From: Callipepla californica brunnescens
Lineage: Eukaryota; Chordata; Aves; Galliformes; Odontophoridae
DNA: 64,000 nucleotides
Direction: 5' to 3'
Assembly: GCA_023055505.1 (NCBI GenBank)
Contig: JALIRH010000014.1
Span: forward strand, 13,790,501 to 13,854,500
A program made the position numbers and the translations under genes. Below are positions 41,903 through 55,600 of the stretch, one piece after another. The notes below the pieces were generated by a model, which was not told where the DNA came from, made no database searches, and was given only the letters and a program-made list of their open reading frames with translations. Within the stretch, counting starts at the first letter, position 1. Each line of letters begins with the position of its first letter.

Positions 41903-44900
41903 TCAGGAGGAATTAGATGAGCACCGCTGAAGTAGCAGAGTGTGGCAGGTGTCACAGACACGGACAGGTTTAGGGTACGACGGCAGTGCGAGCTCGTTGC
42001 TGGAGCAAGTGTTGCAGAAGATGTCCCCACAGTTCCTGCAGTGATGCTGCAAATAGAGCTGAGTAAGAACAGCAGCCAAGGGAAGCGTGCTGAGGAGGTA
42101 TCACAAATCCCTGAGTCCTTTAATCTCATCCTCAAGTTCCGTGCACCCACACCCCTCACAGCGAGCATCATTTCAGCTCGGCACAAAGCAGCACCGCTCC
42201 CCCAGCTGCCTCGTCGCACACAGCACAGCCCGCACCAGGCCTGCCAAGAACAGCGCCCAAGCAGAACACAGCTCTTCAAGCTCTCTATAATACACTGTCC
42301 TGAGGATGGGAAACGCTGACCCACTCTCATTACTTATCACACCCACGAGTTCCTAAACTGAGGCAGTGTGAGCAAATGATAGAACAGCACAGCTCTGCTT
42401 TCCTGGGAGAAAAAGAAATCTGGTGAACAACGGTACCTTTCTTCTTGAGATAGAGAACTCCTTTTCACACTGTTTGCAGTGCGTGGCTTCGTCATCTTTC
42501 AGCCAGGTATGACCCTAACAGAACAGAACAGAACGCTCACGTTAGAGAGAAGTACATTCAGGAGGCTCAGAAGCGATTTATCCACATTGTGTGTAATTGT
42601 TTCTCCAGAAGCCATCTTCTTAAAGTAGGGTAAAACAGATCAGGATTTAACCGTGGGGAACTTTAAGCCAAAACATCCATGAAGTAATAGAGTACCTTTA
42701 GTGCTTTATTTACTTCTTTAATGTCTTCCATCTTCAGTTTAGATCTGGAGGGAAAAAAAAAGGAGTGACTCGCTGTGCACAGCTCTGCACGTTGTGTTCA
42801 GTTCTACCTGTCCAGGCACTGAACCTGCTCACTCAGCTCCCATTCTGAACACAGTATCACCAGGAAACATTGCCACCTCGGGGTCTGCCCTCTCTGCCAT
42901 GTACTCAGAAGTGATGTGGAAAAGCGGAGTTTGATTTTATGAACTGAGCATTTAGTGGATTGTTTCTTATCCCTGCCACTTCACCCACGCAGGGATGGCT
43001 GCTGGCTTTGCCATGCGTGGTAACTGCCTCCTAACACTCACACTGCTTACTGTACAGTGGATGCATTTTAAACTTCTCTGTAATTAGCTGGATGCTCTGC
43101 TCCCCGAGTCATACCACCCCCGGTTCGGCTCCTGGAACTCACTGGCTGAGATGAAGCCCCATTTCTTGAAGAGCTTGCTCCTGCTCCTCGCAGACCTTCT
43201 CCAGCTGCTGCTTCTCCTCTTGCAATTTTCTCAGTTCCTGCAAAATCAAACACAAAAATCAGGTTTGTGTGCTAAGTGTGATCTGCAGTGCAATCCATGC
43301 AGAATACGTGGGCAGTTCACAAACATAAGCTTCCTAACAAAGCCACGTGTCTCCAAGGGCTCATTTTCAGTGTTAGCTGGGGAGCTATCCAGGGATTCCT
43401 GCAGTGCCCAAACAAAAATGCACCACGCACATCTGCTCCATGTGTACCTTTTTCAGTCCTTCCATTTGTTCCAGTTCTGTTTTCAGCAGAGAGGCAGCAT
43501 CCTTCTCCTGGTGAAGTTCTCTTTGCAAAGTTTGCCTCTGTTCCTTTTCGGATTTTACTTCCTTTTCCAGAGTTGAGCTATTTAAAAATAATTGATTCAG
43601 ATTCTACAGCAGAAAATCATCCTACAGCATTTATGGCTACCAGCAGTGTGAGAGGAAAACTCGTCCTAAAGAGGACAAAACCTACATCAGTACTCTGCCA
43701 GAGGAAAGAACAGAGATGTTACAGCAGCAGAAAAAAGCCACGCCAGTATTTAGAGGATACAGAAAGCAAGCAGTAAAGTGGTGAACTGATGGAAGGAAAA
43801 AAAGCAACAAAACTCTGTCTCCACAAATGTGTATTGGACTGCTTGAGTGCCAGCAGCCATTTCTGAAGTGACAGCTCCCCTAAGTGCAAACAGTGGAAGA
43901 AGCACTTGATATATTACAAGCCTAACAGGATAAGAGCACCAATCCCCAGACCCCCTTCAAGAAATGCCAGACTGAGCACTGAAAGCATTTCTTAAACAAA
44001 TGGCAGAAATGAAGGGAAAATGAAGGAAAAGCCATGAGATGAAATACCATTTGCTGTCCAGCTGGGACATCTGCTGCCGATAAGTGTCAAGCCTGCTGGC
44101 GAGCTCTTGCTTCATCTTGTTGCATCGTTCTTCTGCAGCTTGCCTTGCCTTTTCTGCGTGCTGCAATCTGCAAAGTAAGGAGCATACAGATTTGCTAGCA
44201 ATCACCTTTTCCTCATCTATTCACTGTCATTTTGTTCTTTCACATTTTCCACACAGCTCTGTAAAGAAAGCTAGGCCTGAAGACACTAGCAGAGAAGAGA
44301 GAAGTTCTAGAAGCTGTTTGTGTAAAACTCAGAAGTCACACTTGCTCTTAACACCAACACATTGTTTGAACAGTGCCCACAGTAAGAGCTGCACTTTTCA
44401 CACGAGTCAGTGCTGTGAACAGAGCACAGAGCGTGGTAACAGGGAGAAGGGAACAAGAGCTCAGGCGGGCAGACATGCCTGAGTATCTGCAGGGGACATT
44501 TCAGAGCGCTGTACTGAGAAACACAAAGCCATTCCACGATAGCCTCAGTCAGAACCCTCCTACTGAGCAGCAGTGCTGAGCTTCCCATGATTACCTCTCT
44601 TCCATTTGTTTCATAGAAGACATCATCTCGTTCGTTTTTCCTTCAAACGAAGATATCACCTCTGTTTTCTGTTGCAAGGAACACTCTGCATTCTGCAGGG
44701 AAGAAGCAGACATAGCAGCAGGATGTGCTGCAGCTTTCCGATGCGTTACCATCACATCGAGGCCAGCACTGCAGCTCTGCTGTTCTCTGCCACACGTACC
44801 TGAGATTTGTGAAACATCTGCAGGTTAATGGCTTTCACTTCCTCCAACTGCTGGCGAAGCGCGACCAACGTATCTTGTTTTTCATGAGTATCTTTCTCCA

Positions 44901-47900
44901 GGAGTTTCATGGCTATTTCCATTTCTGTTTTCATTCCAACCTGTAGCTCCAACTCTTTTTCTAGTTCCTTACAAAGAGATTTCCTAGTTACTGCTGGGTA
45001 ATCACACCCGGGAGAAGTATTTCCCAGAGCCACACAAAAGCAACTGTGCATTACTCCTTCAGGTACACAGCTGTGGTTTTACAGAGGTCAGGTCTCAAAT
45101 AACGCAGTAAGTTAACAACAGCAAAAGGCTATTTCAGCTCTCTGGATCGTGCCAGCAGATCTGAGCTCTCTCCCTAAAATGCAGAGCTTGGTGTGCACGT
45201 CAGCTGTCCGATCTGGAGACGGTCTGACATGGCAACACAAGCTTCAGCCAGCCCTGGCACTCATTTACCAGTCAGGAACATGAAAGTGACTCTGGCACTG
45301 CGTAAGGACAGCTGCCTTTTCTGTGTTCTTAGCACTGTTTCTGCTTTAATAATCCTGGTACGCTGTCAGCCAGGGGAAAGCCCAGAGTTCCACTCCTTTC
45401 CTTCAAACACACCGTGAATTCTGCACGGTTCTGAGAACACAGCAGGCACACAGCACACGCCTGTAATTCCAGCCCAGAGCAGGCAGTCCCGCACCTACAG
45501 AGCATAAAACGAAAGCTGAGTTTCCTTACCAGCCTGATTTTTTTTTCTTCTTTCAACTGCTTCCAGACGTCGCTGTACATCTCATCCAGACCCTGCCGGG
45601 ACTGCCGGTAAGTATCCAATTCTACTTTTGTATCCTCTTTTGTTACCTAGAGGAAGCAATTGCAAAGGCCACCTGAGACCACAAAGCTACAACTCAGCAG
45701 AAACTGAGAAATACTGTTTCACAGAAGGGTTTCCTGCAACTTCAAGCAAAACCCTATCATTTTGCAATTAAAAAAGTGGTAGACATTAACAGTGATCTAT
45801 AGGGGTGTGTTAAACTGTGCTCCAGAGCATTCCAGTTCAGAGCTGTCCCAAGAGTGCTAACTCAGCTGCACAGGAGAGCTTGCTCATTTCAGGGATCCTC
45901 ACCTTCAAACCACTGTCCTACCTCAACACTTTTCTCACTCCGTTCACGAATTAATTCGTTTTGTTGTTTTAACTGCTGCTGCTCCTCCTGCAGCGATCCA
46001 ATTCGGTCAGTTGCTGCTGCAAGCTGTGGGAGGAACATATCTATGCTTTACCACTGCAAAACATGAAACAGAAGAAATTCTCAAGTCCTTGGCTCATTTC
46101 TCTCTTGGCTCTTTCATTCTTCCCAGAAGCTGCCAGGCCATTTTGCAGCCATGCTCACTGCACAGCCTCGTTTGTTTGTTAATTTATTAATGTGCTCTGC
46201 TTCATGCCCTCATCACCTATTGCTGAGTAATTGCTGCTCAGAGCAATGTGTCACAGTGCAAAGGGCCAAACAGCCCCAGGTTTGTGGTGTGGCACTGTTA
46301 CTGGTATGAATTACAGGGCACAGGAAAGTCACGGAACTGTCAGAACTTCGTGGCATTTTCAAGTGGAGATTCCCCACAAGGCCACAGATTTCTGTCTGAA
46401 CTAACACATGTCATAAGAACAACAAAACCACCATCACCTGAAAACAAACAAAGCAAATAGCAGCCAAACAAAACATCCCTCAGCAATCCTCACGCATACT
46501 GCTGGCCTGAATTTCAGGTCCCAACCAGGAAAGATTTCCAAATCAATTTCCATTCTAACTCACACGATGGGTGCGTATAAAAGAGTGTGAGCAGAAAGGA
46601 GAGAGATAAATGGTGTTCGTTAGTGATATGATTAATTTCAGGTGGAGATATCACTGCAGGAGAAAGACCTCGATTAAAGACATCCTCCATACTTCACTAT
46701 TATCAACTCAGTGCAAGTCTGCAGTGAATTCTTTTGGCGTTTTGTCTCTGACAGAAGAAAGCTAAGACACACTTAACAGCCAGACACAAACCTCCTCCTG
46801 CAGCTTTGAGTTGGTCTTCTCTAAGCAGTCTATTTTGTTCTGCAGATCTGTGACCGTGCAGCTGCAATGAGAGAAAAACATAATGCATGGAAACACCACA
46901 AGTGCCAATGTTCAACATTTATTCCTGTCTACAAGCATGCTTTTACCACCTGGTGTTGGCTAACAATGAAATAGTTTGTAAGGACACATCTCCACCTAAA
47001 GGATGAACTTTGAGACGCTTCTTCAAGAGAGAACTATCACAAATCCATCCCCAAAATCTTCTGTTGACCATCAGTAAGTCCCAAAACAGTCAGCTATTAA
47101 TACAGAGCTTGTTTTCTGCTAGCATCTGCCTTGAGAAGAGTGAGATTACAAAACAAAACAGTTTTTGTTGAAGAATCAGAAAAGAAATTTCATCATTAGA
47201 CAAAAGTCTGTGCGAAGGGCAGCAAAGACATTTAAAGCTGTAAGGGAAAAGTGACTGCTTGTACATTAGAACAGGGAAAGTTTTACCTGAGATGTCGGTT
47301 CAGTTCTTCTACATAATGCTTCTGGTCAAGGACAGCAGTAATCCCTCCATCTCTAATTGTAAAGCAAGAACATATCGATTGAGACAAAACTTCTCTTCAT
47401 TTGAAAGTGTTAATCTGCCTGAGGGTTTTCAGCATGGACTTGCAAGTCTTTTTTTGTTACAGAACTACATGTGTTTGAGCAAGGCCAGGAAGCAGTAACG
47501 CCATCACTTAACACTTCCAGTAAAAACACTTCTCCATAACTGATCTCTCCCACGGAGACAGCTCCTCAACTGAGCCTATTTTTGAAACAGTGCTTAGAAA
47601 CCAAGCAGTGACTTCACAGAGGTGCCCTGGCAGATCGTGTCTCCTGAAAACGTCCACATTTTGAGTGTTATTAACTCTGCTGGCTCAGGACAGACTCTCC
47701 ACTGTTCAAACTGCCACGAGATCAACTTTTGTTGCACTTTTGTTTAGCTAGTAAATGTATTTAGGATTCTCTTTTTTCAGTTAATAGGAGAGTTCGATAT
47801 CTGTAGCACTGATGTGCTTCTACAATCCTATGATTAATAAGAAAAACAACAACAACAACAACAAAAAACAATTTAGATCATGAATTCACCATACATACTG

Positions 47901-50900
47901 TTTGCCATCACTGTCTTGCGTTTCCTTAAGGTACAAAGAAAAATCAATCACTCCAACCTGAAAAACACATTTAAGAAATTAACATGCTTTCACAATGCAA
48001 CTCTGAGCTGCAGCAGACATTTCTTTTTATCTGGAAAGAAAGTAAAAATCTAAAAGCTATGTTTCAGAAAGACAGATAACGCCTTTATCCTCCACAAAGA
48101 CAGCAAACTTCCAAGCCAGTATTTGTCAACATTAAAAGAACCATATTCAGTGCACTCGGTTTCCCCAGAGTTGCTATTTTTGACAGCATTTCCATAAACT
48201 GCTGCTGAAGGAGATGGATACTTTCATACTTGTCAGTGTGGAAACATGACAAGCTTCTATATGGGACATTCCTGCCACTCTCCCTCCCCCTAACCTAAGG
48301 AAAACCACCACTCACCCTCAAAACAAAAGACCCCATAGGTCCTCAGTGGACTGACAGTGACACATCTCCTGTATTTACCTCAGTTCATCCAAGGTTTGCT
48401 TTCTTACACGAGAATTCAAATGTGCACTCACAAAAGCAATGACAATCCCTATCTACGTAACAGATTTAGGAATTCTAGGCCCATTTCTGTAAAGTATTTA
48501 TGGAAATGCTTAATTTAACTCAAATATTTTAAGGGCTGATCATATTTAAACATCATCTTCACCTGAGAATCCAGGTCTTCTCCTTTCAAGCAAAGGTTGG
48601 CATCAATAACATTCAGCCCAACTAAGAGACCCACAATGACTGCTCCCTCCTCCTCCATCATCAGTGCATCAGGCTCGTAAAATTCACTAGAAGAAATAAG
48701 ATAAGGCATCACTGAACGTCATAATTATAATTATCACTGAACTAATTTAAATAGCGACGTGCTTAGGAAGCTCTGCTGATCAGTCCCCCCTCACTGACCC
48801 ACTGCACGAGGCAGAAGATGCAAAACACTCACAGAAAATTCTCCTGCCCCTAAGTTCACTGCAAGAACAATGAACAACTTGCTCCCTTGCAGACTGACAG
48901 AACAAGCTCGAAGTTAACCGGGCCAGTGAGTGACCTTTTACTCGAGCAATGCAAGGATTCAGTGAATGCAAGGTATCGGCATTGTTACCTTAATAGATGT
49001 TTATGGTCCAAAAGCACTTTAAGATAATCTGCCAGTTTCTTTTGCATGAGTGCCAGATAAAGCCAAGCCCTTCCCCTTCCTACAGCAGTCCTAAAAGAAA
49101 ACATTAAGGTTTCGGTAAGGCCAAAACATTTAATTAGATCTGTGGAACTGAAAATTCTCTCTCCACAAAGGGAGATGAAGGCACTTATTTACTAAATTAA
49201 TTAAATCCCAAAGGAAAATAGTTTTGTGGCCAGAGCAAGAGAAACATTTAACTACATTCTGTCGCTTCAGTGTCAGGAAAGTATGCTGTAAAATCTTAAG
49301 TCAGAAAGCCCTGCGTACCCCCAGCCAACACCAGAACCCAACCACTCGTGCATTCGAGGAGTAAAAGCAGTCTCTTCATTACCTGGAGGTCTCACATGAA
49401 ACACACACAGACAAAGCCATAAAAGGGGAGGAAACAAGGGGAAGGACACAGCCCTGAGATGCTGCAGACCCTTCCAGCGAGCTTACAGAAGTTTTGCCAT
49501 GCTGTTTCTAAGTGTGACCGCACTGTCTGAAGCACGGAGTACTTTGAGACTCCTCATCTCTGGGAGCAGTCAGTGCCTCCTGCGCACTCTGTTTCTTCCT
49601 TTTGGAAGGAGATCTCATTCAGGAAGCTAAGAAACCACCCGAACAAGTATTTCCCAGCAGCGTTAAGTGAGACGCGTAACCCCCAACGAGGAACTTACTT
49701 CAGCTCTGGCAGATTTTTAACACTCGTCGCTATATCTGACGCCTCAGGACAAAGCTTTTCCACCAGCTCCAACGGACCAAAGAACGACTTGTTCTGTCCA
49801 ATAAAGGTCTTCTTCGCTGCAGGGGGAGCACACAGAGAAGGGACAGCTCCCAGCTCCCATTCCGACCACGGATCCTTGCCCCCACAGCCCGCAGAGCGGC
49901 CCCTCATGGCACAGCACGGCCCGAGCAGAGCTCACCTTTGAGGCCGTGCTTGAGGCAGTGCTCCAGCACCACGAAGAACTGCTGCAGAGGAGGGAAGTCG
50001 GAGTCCAGGGTGCGGCCCAGGCTGAGCGCCGACTGGATCAGGGTTTTGATGCTCAGCTTCATCATGTTCATGAGGTTGGCGCGCTCCTCCATGGCGTGGC
50101 AGCGCGCAGCTGTGCGGCAAAACCAGAACGGCACTTTTCACAAGGGCGCTCCTGTTGTCCCCCCCCCCCCCCCCTCAGCGCAGCGCAGCGCAGCGCAGCG
50201 CACCGCCCCCCGCAGCCCGGCCCCACCTGGGGCCGTCTGAGGCCAGGCCCCTCCGCTCCCGCGTTACCGCGGCAACGGCAGCCCCCCAGCGTTCCCGAAC
50301 TCTCGCGAGATCGAGCGCGGGCTCGCGCGGGCCGGGCGCCATTTTAGAAATAGCTCTCCTGTGTCGGGGCGGGAGAGCCAAGGCTGCGGGGAACGTCCAT
50401 CTCACACAGAACCGCAGCGCAGGGCTAAAACTGAGCGCAGCTCCTCCCTGTGAGAACAGTGTAAGGAAGGTTACCCTAATCCGATCGCAGCACACCACGG
50501 CAGCTCTGTCACATCAGTACCCAGCCTGCTCATAGAGACCCAGCATCGCAAGGGCTGGAGCACTTTGGATTTGATGTCAGGTGAGATATCGAGAACGGAA
50601 AAAAAATGCCCGACTAGAAATAGGAAATCTGTGTCTCCGTTTAGACACTGAGCTGCTCAGGAGCAACTCATACTGTGCCGTTTCCTAAACTTGAACGTTC
50701 ACTCATCAGGGCTATTTTGCTTCTAAGCCTTTCTGAAGTGATACACGTGTGTCCTTCACAAGGCTTCATAAAAACGAATACCGCGAGTGAAATGCTCTTT
50801 GTGAACATCAGTGTCAACCAAGCAGCACTGTCCTACGGGTTTGCATTCAGGTTAAGTAATAACTCGAGCAGTTGTTCAGCCTGTTGGAGCAGTCCCACGC

Positions 50901-52546
50901 TCCTCTGGCAGAGCCACGTTGCTGCATGCAAAGTAAGCCAGGTGTTAGGCAAACTATCAAGTCAAAGATCTCAGATATTACGCCGCAATCTTTAAAAGCC
51001 TGCTCTCACACTGTCTCACTCGGTTCAGTTTTTGTGTAAATATCATTTTGCAGCTTTGTTTACCATACACTGTCACAACCCCTTGAAGAAAAGGTGACAG
51101 TGCTGCATCTTTTGGTCTTTAAGGCAACCTTTCTTGATTTGCATTCCTTAAGTTTGCATCCCCTGCCTTCCCAGCCAGGCAGAACAGTTCCTTCAGTGGC
51201 AGAGAATGGGTCTATGCAGTGGGAACCTCTGTGCAGCTGACAGCAGAGCGTGCAGCAGCATTTGTGTGTGATCACCAGACCTGAAGGAGGGGGAGGTTAT
51301 GAAATGCACACAAATAGATGGCAGCAGGGATCAGGCTGTCACTTTTCCACCAGCAGCCTTGCCGGCCACAGGTTATTTCTTAAGAAGACCTCATTTAAAT
51401 GGAGCACACAGCACGTGGTCACAGTTACCAGGAAAGCGCTTGATGTGGGAGGGCAGGAGATGTGAGCAGACACTGAGTCACCACGTTAAGTTTGGTGTTG
51501 AGCCTCTAGGTGCAGACAAAGGTAAGAATCTAGGCTGTTTTCAGGACAGGGTTAATCCTGAGCTCTGGCTATGCAACACTGAGGAATTTTCATGCCAAAC
51601 AATATTCTAGCTTATTTCACTGTGCAGTTATGATTCATCCCCAGAGAAATGCAGCTTGAGTATGAAATATTTCAAACAAACAGACCAGCACAGCTGAGCT
51701 CTGCTGCTCCAAAGCCACGAGGCAGCAGTGTGCTGCAGGCCCCCACGCATCCACCACGCTCTCACCGCTCCTGCATCCCGATGGGTCCGTTCCATTCTCT
51801 GAGGTTTAACTTCCAGAAGGCTCCCTCTTAATCCAGTCTTAAGAGAGCTCTTCCACAACCCCCTAGCTCCTACACCCACGAACGCAGCGTTTCACTAAGC
51901 AAGCTGCGATGAGATCAGGCGTTTTTTAGCGCAGCTAAGGATTAGTTTGTAATGAATCCGTCTCTCTATGTGCGTGGCAGCCACATGGAGCAGTGCCATT
52001 CTGCGAACCGGGGCTGCTCAGCACAGCTTCCAGGGAACCACGAGCGGCCACCGGCACCACAGGGAACACCGGGGGATGCTGAGCAGAGCTCCGGGTTCCC
52101 CCGGTTGGACTCCGTTAGCGCTCTCGCTTAAGCAAACAAGCGCAGCGTGAGATTAAGGAAACCACGCTCTAAAATCGAAGTAACACTAAAGCACCGCGCT
52201 AATTAACGCCACTTACGGGAGCTAAACTTATCTGCGCCGCATAAAAGCAAGTTTACTGAATAGACATAGCCATACTTGTCTTCGCTGTGCTGTCATTGCT
52301 GACTGCTTTGGATATGAGTCCTACCGAAGCCGCAGACTTCAGAGCGCTGCCGTAGCTCAGCGCCAGGTTTTCGGAGGCTTTCTTTGCCAGAGACAAGATG
52401 GGAGCGGACCACTTCGCTTCCTCCGCCGCTTTCTCTTTCTCCGCGCCTTTCAGCTGTGCCGCTCCGGGCACATGCTGTCCGCCAACGATCTCAAAGTCCT
52501 CCTGAATCCCCACAGCGCCCGCGCACCGCCGCTCCCCGTCAGCCAT
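41903..52546 (-). CDS. RUFY1: RUN and FYVE domain-containing protein 1, complete in 18 exons
   Basis: Early-endosome adaptor (Rabip4) that binds Rab4, Rab14 and PI3P and guides endosomal recycling. Coding exons from the start: 52276-52546, 49936-50109, 49699-49816, 48989-49090, 48563-48686, 47899-47957, 47287-47352, 46792-46861, 45922-46023, 45530-45646, 44800-44967, 44595-44692, 44048-44167, 43448-43577, 43143-43237, 42696-42744, 42437-42514, 41903-42046; 694 aa (human 708). The RUN domain lies near residues 126-258 ([20 protein letters not shown], then MMEEEG). A long coiled coil follows, about 290-605 ([15 protein letters not shown]). The C-terminal FYVE finger, about 622-690, has WLKDD, RRKHHCRNCG and RVCDTC with all zinc ligands. 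Exon 1 encodes an acidic leader with EDFEIV and WSAPIL, as in human. The start codon is the first ATG in exon 1. An in-frame ATG in exon 2 (50090-50092) could start a shorter form lacking 96 residues, using the CpG island in intron 1. Confidence 0.95.
50140..50400 (-). promoter_or_regulatory. RUFY1: Internal CpG island, probable alternative RUFY1 promoter
   Basis: A GC- and CpG-rich block in RUFY1 intron 1, directly upstream of exon 2 on the minus strand. It holds a perfect RFX X-box (GTTACC-GC-GGCAAC, 50263-50276), the palindromic core-promoter motif TCTCGCGAGA (50301-50310) and a GGCGCCATTTT site near 50336. Exon 2 carries an in-frame ATG, and human RUFY1 has a short isoform starting at the equivalent place. 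A promoter here is inferred; a divergent plus-strand transcript is an alternative. Confidence 0.6.
50159..50202. repeat. C16 run followed by (CAGCG)5
   Basis: Homopolymer of 16 C (50159-50174) and then five perfect CAGCG units, 50 bases upstream of RUFY1 exon 2. Likely length-polymorphic. Confidence 0.9.
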
Positions 52547-52620
52547 CTTCGGCGCGTCACGTGACTCCGCTCACCCCGCCCCGGAGCAGGAGGGGTCTCT
52601 ATTCCTGTTATTACTGCGTA
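52540..52620 (-). promoter_or_regulatory. RUFY1: RUFY1 main promoter with CLEAR element
   Basis: A CpG-rich start region around the RUFY1 ATG. GTCACGTGAC (52556-52565) is the full palindromic CLEAR consensus bound by TFEB/TFE3, which control lysosome and endosome genes. It sits 10 bases upstream of the start codon, so it overlaps the 5' UTR or start site. No TATA box was seen. Confidence 0.65.
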
Positions 52621-55600
52621 GTTATGCACGCTGTAAGTGATGCCAGCCTAGCTTGGTTCAAGCGATGGATAGCAATACAGCTTGCTCTTATGACAAGTGC
52701 GTGCTCCCGTCACAAAGCAGCTGCGCACAGTCAAGCTATTCATTAATGTGCTCGGTAGATTTACAGCAAAGGGGGGCTGAAGTGACCCCGATACGAGCGT
52801 TCAGCCTTAGGGGGTGTCCTGAATACTGGGGGTTTGTCAGCCAGTTTTCTTCCTTCCAGAAATGTACCCAACTTTGATCGCTTATTTTGTGTTGTGAGGC
52901 AGATAGAGAAATCGCTTACTCAGTCGGATGATGCTGTGTGCTAGCTTTTCTGCTACACAAGATTCTTTGTTTTCTTCCCCCCCCAAGAAAAGAGAAGGGC
53001 AGAGGAAATAAGAAAGCTGGAGATCGTTGCAGCAGAACAGATCTTTATGTCTGTATCTTACTTATCCTCCCTCTTTGAGCCAGTTTAAGACTAATTCTGT
53101 CCTCCTGGCTTCTCAGGTACTGAAATTTAACAGCCCCTGCTGCACGAAGCACAAAGAAGCTGGTGTATTTCTGCTGAGATTTCAGAGCTCAGCAGCCTCC
53201 AACTCGGCCGTGACTCACGCGATCCGTGTGAGCACTGAGCTGCTGTGCAGAGGGAAATCGGAGTCCATCTCGTGGCCTCCCGCGGTATTTAACCGTGGGT
53301 TCATGTGACCACGGTGTCCTGTAGCTCCACAGGTTCTTACCTTGCTGCTGCTGCTTACAGGAGAATTCTGTTTGACTTGAGCAAGATCTGACATTGATTT
53401 TCTGCCTTCACTGTTTATGCAGTATTAAGACTGAAAATAGTACTGCCAGAGCAGCAAAACAATTGTGAGCTTTGAAATGTTATTATTCAGTACAGCTGAA
53501 GAATAGGACAGAGAAGTTTTGTGACTGGAAATAAAAGCAACTCAAAGACGCTGTTCACCTCTCGTTGTGTTGCTCCAATAACGTAATGATGCATCAGACT
53601 TCCCTGTACTGCCTTAATTAACTTCCGTGGAAAAACAGTACATGAAAGATCATCTCTCTGCATGTTACTATTAAAAAAGTGCAGTGTACGTGGTAAAGAA
53701 ATGTCCACGGAGGATTTATTTACACAGAATAGAGCTTTCAGCACAGTGATAAAAAAGGAAGTTCATTATTTTTGTCTTGAATGAAAGTCAGGCACTATGC
53801 TTGACTAACGCTGCCCAATTTTAGCTCTGCAAGTGGGTTCATCTTTATTTTTCGCTTCTGCAGATACTGATATTTCACCACTGTGCTCTACAGATCACTA
53901 GTCCAGCTCTTGTTCTACTTTAGACTATCACCTGCTTTTTAGTGAAGTGAAGAAAATAAAAGACCTGTCGCAGGAATGCAGCGGGCTGCAGCCTGGAATG
54001 TCAGGGAGCAATTAAGAAGAACACACACATTTAGCTTTTCGTTATTTAAAGCATTATTTATTGGCACTGTGAAAATGGGCAACAAGGAGAGCTCCCCACT
54101 AGGTGACACTACGGCACTTCTGTATCCACGGAGCAGCATCTAATGTACAGCAAGGACGCACTGCGAGCAAATATCGTGTTGTGAGGCTACCTGGGAAACG
54201 GCAGACAGCTCTGAAGGTGCCACCTTCCCATCAGGGCGTATAAATACTGGAATTTTTGTGCTGGCCCTTGTCTACTGTATACACATGGTTTGATAGTGAG
54301 GGGACAAGTGGAGCAGTTTTCAGCTGAGAGGAGGGAGACTTAGATCAGATATTTGGAGGGAATTTTTCACCTCGAGTCATTTTATGAAATCTTGTGTAGA
54401 TTTGTGACTTCACTGGAAGCAATGTAAAAGTATAGAAACTTATTTTAATATTACTAAATAGCAGTATGATAAAACTGGTGGTGTTGTAGGGGAGGTTTCC
54501 TTTTGCAAGGTACCGTGCACGTCAGACAACAGACTTCTTTGCTGCTTCAGTAAGAAAGGAAGAAAGAGAATTTAGACAAGGGATTTTAAGTTACCTAAAA
54601 TGCATTGAAGTGATGCTTCTTCTTCAATAGGAACAATAAAATATATATTTTTTCACATAATGTACCAAAGCACATTCAGATGCTGGAGTACAATCCTGGT
54701 GATCTGTGCTTGTTCACCCTTGGGCAGGACATGGCACAGGCTGCCTATGGTTACGTCTTTGCAAGTAGTAAAGATCTTATAACTAAATCACATCTTAGAT
54801 GCAGTGAACAAACTATTAAAAGAGGTTGCAGGAGGCCTTCGGAAGTGTGAGTTCTTGCCTTTATTTTGTCTCTGATTTCCTCAGTGTTATGCTTGTTTTG
54901 TGAATGTCACTGCACGTTGATTGCTAAGATGCTGGGGAGCCTAAAGCAAAAGGGAATTCCATATATCTTTGGCATATAGATTTTTATTTAAAAAACAAAC
55001 AAGCAACAAAACCAGTCTCTTTTATTTATCCTTTCTTTTATCCTTGCAGAGTTCCAGCTAGCTGCTTCTTTGCCACACTTAGGGCTAACTCTCAATCCCT
55101 TTGATTCAGTAGGGATTTTTTTTTCTGGAGGGAGGTGAAAAAATGAAGTGCTTAACAGATGTGCAAAAGCACCTTATTTATTGCAAGAGTCAAGGGGAAA
55201 CAGAAGCTTTGGGGTAACAAAAGTATGTAACACTGTTTCTCCTCACATTACAAGTTAGGTTAATTTCACCAAAGGCCTTTCCCTGCTTCAAGATTGCGAT
55301 GGGAACTTCAGTTACTTCTTGTTCCTTACAACAGCACTGCTCCTTGCCTGACCTCCTGATAAGCCAATCGAAGGTAAAAAATGGCAGGAATTTGGAACTG
55401 TAGCTTTCTAGCAGCCAAAGGCAATCCAGCTGCTGGCTGCTGTGCTGCTGTTTCTTGCCTCTGACCAAACCCTTTCAACCCCTTGTCCGTTGGATTGCTG
55501 AACTGCTACAGTGCCCCGAGTTGGCAGAAATCTAATAAAACAGAAGTAGATAGTTTCCCCACTGATTTAATGTACTGAAACATCTCATATTTTCCAGATG

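Noticed and set aside
47818..47880. Possible CR1 retrotransposon tail (CTATGATT-like words followed by AAC repeats)
   Set aside because: Too short and degenerate. The typical CR1 body was not found beside it.
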